Shown here: one piece after another, positions 57,885 to 64,000 of the stretch
How positions within the stretch are numbered: the first letter of the stretch is position 1
Layout of the letters: each line of letters opens with the position of its first letter
Origin: Cricetomys ansorgei
Lineage: Eukaryota; Chordata; Mammalia; Rodentia; Nesomyidae
Assembly (NCBI GenBank): GCA_026225945.1
Contig: JAMJFZ010000239.1
Span: 29,858,001 to 29,922,000, forward strand
Direction of reading: 5' to 3'
Length of the DNA stretch: 64,000 bases
The notes under the pieces: model-generated
The model's database searches: none
What the model was told of the DNA's origin: nothing
Seen by the model: only the letters and a program-made list of their open reading frames with translations
Translations under genes and position numbers: made by a program

Positions 57885-58865
57885 CTACAGTCAGAACTCA
57901 TTAATGGTAGCTGTTATTATTGTGAAGCAGTAGAATAATGAAAATAAAAGTGGAATCAAATTTGTAAGAAAAAAAATACCAACCCCTATCATTATTTCTG
58001 TTATTTTTACTTCTCCAATGTAAAAGTTAGCTAGCCAGTGATTCTTTATAATATATTGGCTACAAGTTGAAATATGAAGGGAAACAATTCTAGTATTGAA
58101 AGCTCTTCATGATTTGAGCTCATTCACTGCACTCCTTTAATATTGAGCCTCTTTGGGGGAAGAGGCAATATCCTTGACTGGCTATAAATTTATGAGTGTA
58201 GTTGCTTTTATGGCTCTGAATGTAATAGAACCTAAGTAAATACTGATAAGTTCCCTATTCTTCTGAGAAGTTTCCACCCACATAATATTGCCCTATCATT
58301 GGAAATCCCCACAGTTTTGATAAGAACTAAGGCAAGAACTCCTTTATATATAACACTTGTCAATTAGAATCAGAGAAGCATTCATCATTTTAGTTGGAAA
58401 GGCTATGGGTTTTTGAAAAATCCCACTTGAAATATGTATAATGAAATTTTATCCTTCGTGTCTTTCGTGTACCTTCGACTGGTTTGGGATAGTGATGTTG
58501 GCTGTCAAGTATATCTTTTTCCAAGCACCTCCACCTTAACATGGTTTGCATTTAAAGGCTAAATGGCAAAGCGAATAAGAATCAGTATTTCTGTCATCAA
58601 TATCTCCACATAAAGAGAAGTAAAATAGAACCGAAAATGTTATTTTTCACTGTTGGAGTAGTCCTGTCTTCATTAATTAGGCCTGTAGGGAGCTAATTAG
58701 CTCCCTTAAGCCATGATACTGGATGTTTTCAAGAACTCTGTGTATATGTATTTTTGAAGGATTTTAATCTTCTTATTCAGAAACTGTGGACTAGCTTATG
58801 TTTTCCATATACAGAAGCATAGCACAGAACATATTATGAAGCTTCATTACTTGGTGTAAAATAAG
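57885..58865. other. Unique A+T-rich DNA
   Basis: Nothing recognised. Confidence 0.5.
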
Positions 58866-58875
58866 ACTAAGGAAA

Positions 58876-58975
58876 AACCAGGCATGGTGGTACACACACA
58901 TAATCCCAGCACTTGCCAGGCAGAAGGAATTGAAGGTCAGCCTGGGTTATATGGGAACCTGCATCCCCTATCCTC
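58876..58975 (+). mobile_element. B1-like SINE, truncated
   Basis: ACCAGGCATGGTGGTACAC, ATAATCCCAGCACTTGCCAG and AGGTCAGCCTGGGTTATATG. Confidence 0.85.
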
Positions 58976-58979
58976 CACT

Positions 58980-60080
58980 GCCCAAGGCCACGGCCACAAC
59001 ACACATGTGACTAAGTAAGATGAGGATCTACTATGTAACTTTCCCTCTGCCATATATATGGCTTTTGTTGTTGTTGTTGTCACTGATATGTGAGTTGCTT
59101 TTAGCACAACTTCTGTTATTTGAAAAATAGCTTTTTTGGACCTTGGACACAATCAAATGTACAGTGTCTTTAAGTGGTTACTATTCTACAGACAAATGTA
59201 CCTCCATGACAATCAGTCTGTGGATTAGACATATCAGCAATAGGAGAAGTGGACTTTATGATTTAATGTCTAAGAGAACACACAATGGAAATGCACATGT
59301 CTGCATGTGTGTGATTGCCTGTGTTTCACAGAAGAACCTAGCAACATTTACATATCTCTGCTAAAATGAAGACAGCATACATGTTATAAATACCAATACA
59401 CAAGCAGCAGAAGAAGTCAAGTCTAAAAAAGCCTTTTCCTCCCCAGTATCTCATCCCTCAACAAATTGACTCTCTGTTTCTCTTTTTTTTTGGGTGGGGG
59501 GTCAGGCGCCTTACTCCATGATCATATATTATACAGATTATTTAGCACAGAAATTAAAGGGTTTTTTCCTACATAATAAGAAAATTCCAATATGTATTTA
59601 AAATTGTATTTAAAATTCCAATATGTATTTAAAATATAAAATTTAAAATACATTCATTGCATGTGCTTATTAGGTTGCAGTGGTGTTTCCTTCCTAGGAA
59701 CTCATGATACTGTGTGCATATTATTCTGTCCAGTCATTTATTGCTTTGGACATATTTGGTATTATTATAGAGCATGCATTTTTTTGATTCTGCATGTGTC
59801 AGTTCCCCAAGCAGAGGAAGCTCTTTCTGAGACGAAAGTTGAAGTCCCATCTCTTATTTAATCCTCCCTTGCTTTTAAGGCTGAGATAAATAGTTGGTTA
59901 GGCAGATAGAGAGAGACAGATTTGTTCAGTGGATACATAGTGAATAGAGTCACTGGATTTGAAGAAAAGTAAACCATCAAGTGCCAAAAAATGTATAATA
60001 TATTTATAAGAGTTTGTTTTATTACCCTTACTATTTTACCATTTGAAATAAAAGCCATTGCTTCCATTAAGAATATGCAT
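58980..60080. other. Unique A+T-rich DNA with small repeats
   Basis: (GTT)n at 59066-59080, and a tandem duplication of AAAATTCCAATATGTATTT near 59581-59635. No gene recognised. Confidence 0.5.
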
Positions 60081-60082
60081 AC

Positions 60083-60290
60083 TTGGGTTGGAGAGGTGGC
60101 TCAGTGGTTAAGAACACTGGATGCTTTTTCAGAGGTCTTGAGTTCAATTCTCAGCACCCAATTGGTAGCTCACAACTATCTATACCTATAGTCTCATGGG
60201 GTCTGATGCCCTCATCTGATGTGCAGATGTACATGGAGACCAAACATACATAAGATACATAAATAAACAAATCTTTTTTAAAATGCATAC
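60083..60290 (+). mobile_element. B2 SINE, full length
   Basis: GGTTGGAGAGGTGGCTCAGT, GGTTAAGAACACTGG, CTTGAGTTCAATTCTCAGC, GGGGTCTGATGCCCTCATCT and an ACATAAATAAACAAATC tail. The GATGTGCAGATGTACATGG 3' section is unlike mouse B2 and leans cricetid. Confidence 0.93.
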
Positions 60291-60544
60291 TTAATGAAAA
60301 AAAAGCATGTTTTCCTTACTATTCTACAAAATAATAGTTACAATCTTAAAAGGTCATTAGGAAAGCATGAAAGAGCAGAGGTGCTGTTACTGCTTTTAGT
60401 ATTTTGCTTTTTTACATAGAAAGCCTAATGGAGATGAAGACTGTGTTCTTAACTTTGTCCCCTTTCCAGCGGTGAAGCAATATGAACTCTGCCCTGAGTG
60501 CCAACACACAAGTGAAGATTACGGCTTCTTCCCACGAGGTGTCA

Positions 60545-60648
60545 GTTCAATTCAATAAACAGACCACATGTATTGGGCACATAAGAAACAAAGAAAAAGA
60601 GAAGACACAATACTCAGTTTCCAGGAGCTCACAAGGCAAGAGAGTTAC
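60545..60648 (-). mobile_element. L2 3' end, old
   Basis: TTCAATTCAATAAACAGACC and TTTCCAGGAGCTCACAAGGC match the antisense L2 tail (AATAAA-type end, GGAGCTTACA segment). Confidence 0.55.
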
Positions 60649-60649
60649 G

Positions 60650-61015
60650 TTTTTTTTTTTTTCCCCCACTCTCACAGCAGGTTTCTGCTTATTTGATGTT
60701 GTTGTTTGGGGAAAGATACGAACCCCTAATCCCTGATACATTTGGGGATAGGCAGCTTTTTAAAACTAATCCTCCTGGTTGCTTTTTGAGTTTCCCTCAT
60801 TTTGACAACCCTTCCTCTATACTAAATAAATAAAAGTTTGGACTCGAATATTAATATTAGTAGGTTTTTTTCTCTTGATTGATTTCTCTTGATGTCATTC
60901 TTACTATAAACCTTGGTGTCTAACTACCTTATTTGTCTCTATACATTCATACTCGAGGATCTTCTAGACTATAGGAGGTCTTTAATATGTTTTCTAATCG
61001 CCTACCAATGAATTG
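60650..61015. other. Unique DNA with a T run
   Basis: T run at 60650-60662; otherwise nothing recognised. Confidence 0.45.
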
Positions 61016-61021
61016 ACTTAT

Positions 61022-61340
61022 ATATAGGGTGGGCATGGATATGTGCATGTGTACACATGGATGCATCTGCATGTGTGTACACATGTGTGCTTAAGGTAAG
61101 ACTTTGATGTCAGGTATCTTCCTCAGTTCAATCTATCTTATATTTTCATGGCGTCTCTCATTGAACCTGGAACTTGCTGATTAGGATGGCTAACTCCTGG
61201 GATCTCCCTGTCTCTGCCTTGCCAGTACTGGGATTACAGATGTATACCATACTCAGATTTTTGTTTGTGAGTACTAAAGATTAAAGAATGGGTCCTCATG
61301 CTTACAGTAAGCATGTTACATCCTGAACTGTCCATCCATC
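61022..61340 (-). mobile_element. Composite B4-type SINE
   Basis: GTGTACACATG-rich start, GAACCTGGAACTTGCTGATT, TCTCTGCCTTGCCAGTACTG, GGGATTACAGATGTATACC and a decayed tRNA-like end with GGGTCCTCATGCTTACAG. Confidence 0.78.
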
Positions 61341-61344
61341 CCAG

Positions 61345-62435
61345 AAAATACTAATCTTAAAGCACCATCTAACACCTCATTATATTTTTTCTCTAGTCTG
61401 TCTTCTACTGTAACTGTAATCTGTGATGACATTAATTAATTAATAAATGATTAATATTTGCATGTATATATGTTCGCTGACAGACCAACCAAAGTACCAA
61501 TTCTTGGATGTTGTTCTAAGTTATATATGCATTAGACATACGTATGTGCATGTGGACATGTATACAGATTACGTATATGTTACATTTATACATGTGCATG
61601 TATCTTTTTAAAAGTATAATCATACTTTCATTGTGTATACTCTACCTATTATGCTCTAATCTGATAATTCTAACTAATAGCAAGTTTTCACCACATTCAC
61701 AATTCTAAGAAGTAATATTATCTCACCATGCCCCACTTCCCTTTTCAGAGGTTTTCCCTACAGCATCTGGCAAAAGATTCAGTTGATGGACATAGACGGC
61801 ACTTTGGAAGTGACTACATCACTTCTCAAATAGCTCATACTAAAGTGAAAGATTCACTTCTGGCTATGCTACCCACTGTTTCACTCTGGACCACATTCAG
61901 TTTATTAATGAAAACAATGGTGATAAAGAGATTTACCTCACGGTTGTAGAGCTGGCAAACATAAGATGCATGATACATAATTGATGGCCAAGTCTCCTCT
62001 GGTTTTAGGCCAAGACAGAAGAAAACACAGCTACTTGACAAAGCAGTACCTCACAGTGCCAAATAAGTAAGCAGAATCCTGAGTATTAATACCCATATCT
62101 TCACACATTCTCATAGATCAGTGGCAGCAGAAGGTATCATTATTTCATCATGAAAACTGATAAACACAAATTCTCTTTACCATAGGTCTGCAGCCCCACC
62201 CATGGCCACAGCACAGAGCCATCAACTATGCTCTGAATGATTCTGATGTCTAGTAACATACTGAATCAGTAAGTTAGCAGATGTGCTCTAGATACATCAG
62301 GGACTTGACAAACATTTAAGCAAATCAGCTCATTAGAACATCATATATCCTGATGCTTTTATATAGACAGTTCATTGTATCAACTTCTGCAGACAAAGAA
62401 TAGATTTTAGTTACCATCCTTAAAAGATCTGTATA
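61345..62435. other. Unique DNA
   Basis: A 73-codon plus frame (61728-61949) has no recognisable product. Nothing else. Confidence 0.45.
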
Positions 62436-62437
62436 CA

Positions 62438-62813
62438 TCCTATAGTGGATTAAATGAGAAATGTCCCCCACGCATGGCTTATGTACTTGAACATTTGATC
62501 CCTAGCTAATGCCACAGTTTGGGGAGGTTATGAAACCTTTAGGAGGTACAGCCTTGCTGGAAGAAGTATTTTACGGTAGGTGAGTGAGGCTTTGAGGATT
62601 TGTTGCTTTGTTCCACTTCTTGTTTCATCTAACTGCTTCCTTCGTGGGGTTAAAACGTGATCAGTCACCTTCCTGCTTTTGCTGCTATGCCATGCTATTC
62701 CCCACTATTGTGGACTCCATCACTCTGGAACAATAAGTAAAACACTTTTATTCCTAAGTTGCTTTTGGTAACAGCATTTTTGCCGCAGTCGATGAAAAGA
62801 AACTAATATACTT
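62438..62813 (+). mobile_element. Solo LTR-like element, MaLR type
   Basis: AAATGTCCCCCACGCATGGC, AACATTTGATCCCTAGCTAA, CAGTTTGGGGAGGTTATGAA, CTTTAGGAGGTACAGCCTTG, CTAAGTTGCTTTTGGTAAC and AAACTAATATAC give a near-complete old LTR in sense orientation. Confidence 0.75.
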
Positions 62814-62819
62814 CTTAAG

Positions 62820-64000
62820 GGCTATTTCTGAGTAAATTTATTACATGCAACTAAAGAAAAAAAAAAGAATTAGGCAAAATCTGCTTGGTAAGATACATTA
62901 TATATGAACCTGAAATAAAAAATAATAACTAAACAAAAACATACACAGAGAAAGATCCACATTCTTCAAAGGACTATACTTTCAGAAAAATAGAGCAGGA
63001 ACTGCTTATAATTTGCCAAGAAGCCAAATCTGCCAGTGAGTATCATATTCTCATAAGTCTCTATTGGAGACGTATTATATCTCAGGCTCCACACCACCTT
63101 CAAATATTCCGAAATCCACCCTTTCCTTCTTGGTTTGCTTCTTCTGTAATAATACAACAAATATGTTGAATTTTGTATAACTCAATTGTGGTTCCGTACA
63201 GAGAATAAGGTCTCGGAGAAGTAGCAATGAACCCTTCAGCTATCTGAAGCCCTAGAGAGGCTTATAAAATTGTGTGCACTTCTGAATAAAGACGTTCCCA
63301 GCTATATTTAGATAAGGAATATATTTTATAGCTCTCATAATGACTTAGTAATTTTTGATAACAGCAAAGTTCAAACAAGTTAGAAAAACTAATTCCAAAG
63401 GCTGATTATTTTATTCAGGCAAGACCTTTTGATTTAGCTTTGGTTTTTTATTCTGGAGGGACTTGTTTTTGTTTGTTTGTTTGATGGATTGATTTTGCTT
63501 TTATCTGAAAGAGATGAGACAGAACCATCCTTCATATAGAATGGGTACAAATATTACAGCGTTTTTATATTTTAAAAACAGCAAAAGTAATTCATAGAAG
63601 ACACTATGTTCATAGCACCTCAGTGTTGAATTTTATTTTAATGTCTTGTGACATCCTATTGATCATATAGGGCAATTGCCGCACCTGTGCATTATTTTAG
63701 AGCTATTCCACTACCACAATAATCTGAAGATGCCTGAAAAATCAACGGACATAGTTCGCCAGGCTAAGTATTAACAGAGTAAGTTTTCAATTTTGTGTAC
63801 ATTCCACTTAGCTTAATTTTAAGTTGCGCTTTCCAGAAATTTGTAACTATCTGCATTCATTCAGGACAGAAAGGGAGCACCAGGTTCCAGTGATTGATCT
63901 AATTGTTGTCTAGAGCGTAGATATCATTTTATATTGATTATCATTGCTGAGCACATGTATAAAGATATTAACACTTTATGATACTGAATCTTCATTTATT
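62820..64000. other. Unique A+T-rich DNA
   Basis: A run at 62853-62865 and (GTTT)n near 63466-63483. No gene or interspersed repeat recognised. Confidence 0.5.

Noticed and set aside
1..64000. CRISPR arrays, operons, bacterial origins or insertion sequences
   Set aside because: Composition, SINE/L1 content and a spliced nuclear-receptor exon show this is mammalian DNA. The only regular direct repeats are micro- and minisatellites without spacers.

Overview
The window reads as nuclear DNA of a muroid rodent. It is A+T-rich and full of B1, B2/B3 and ID SINEs in both orientations. It also holds rodent L1 fragments, long (TG)n, (CA)n and (GA)n tracts, and a few old mammalian repeats (MIR, L2, MaLR LTRs). 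No primate Alu and no prokaryotic-style gene packing is seen. The 3' half of the B2 at 60.1 kb and a mys-like endogenous retrovirus at 54.7-56.8 kb lean towards a cricetid (deer mouse, vole or hamster), but this species-level reading is weak.

Only one protein-coding segment can be supported. It lies on the minus strand at 1609-1723 and is the first coding exon of Hnf4g (hepatocyte nuclear factor 4 gamma, nuclear receptor NR2A2). It encodes the N-terminal A/B segment and ends in a consensus splice donor (G|GTGAGT read on the minus strand). The rest of the gene lies left of the window, so 1-1608 is the start of the downstream intron. Everything right of about 1.75 kb is the promoter side: either 5' intergenic DNA or the intron of a transcript starting further upstream. 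No other exon was recognised.

Layout: 1-1.6 kb, Hnf4g intron with an L1 3' end; 1.6-2.0 kb, first coding exon and probable proximal promoter; 2-20 kb, mostly unique A+T-rich DNA with scattered SINEs, a perfect 9-bp minisatellite and an LTR at 10.4 kb; 20.3-23.9 kb, unclassified DNA with one chance-length open frame; 23.9-24.3 kb, a TG minisatellite with higher-order structure; 25.9-28.2 kb, L1 fragments in both orientations, one split by a B1; 28.4-29.3 kb, a CT-rich composite rodent repeat; 29.3 and 31.3 kb, two 232-bp copies differing at 3 positions; 32-54 kb, mostly unique sequence with SINEs, MIRs and LTRs; 54.7-56.8 kb, a complete two-LTR non-autonomous ERV with a 6-bp target-site duplication; 57-64 kb, MaLR, MIR, L2 and SINE copies in unique DNA.

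There is no operon or pathway to describe. The biological unit is one promoter-proximal exon of a gut, liver and pancreas transcription factor, followed by about 62 kb of non-coding DNA that may carry its distal regulation. Almost all short open reading frames lie in SINEs, simple repeats or unconstrained sequence and were not called. Repeat family names come from remembered consensus sequences, not from a database search.
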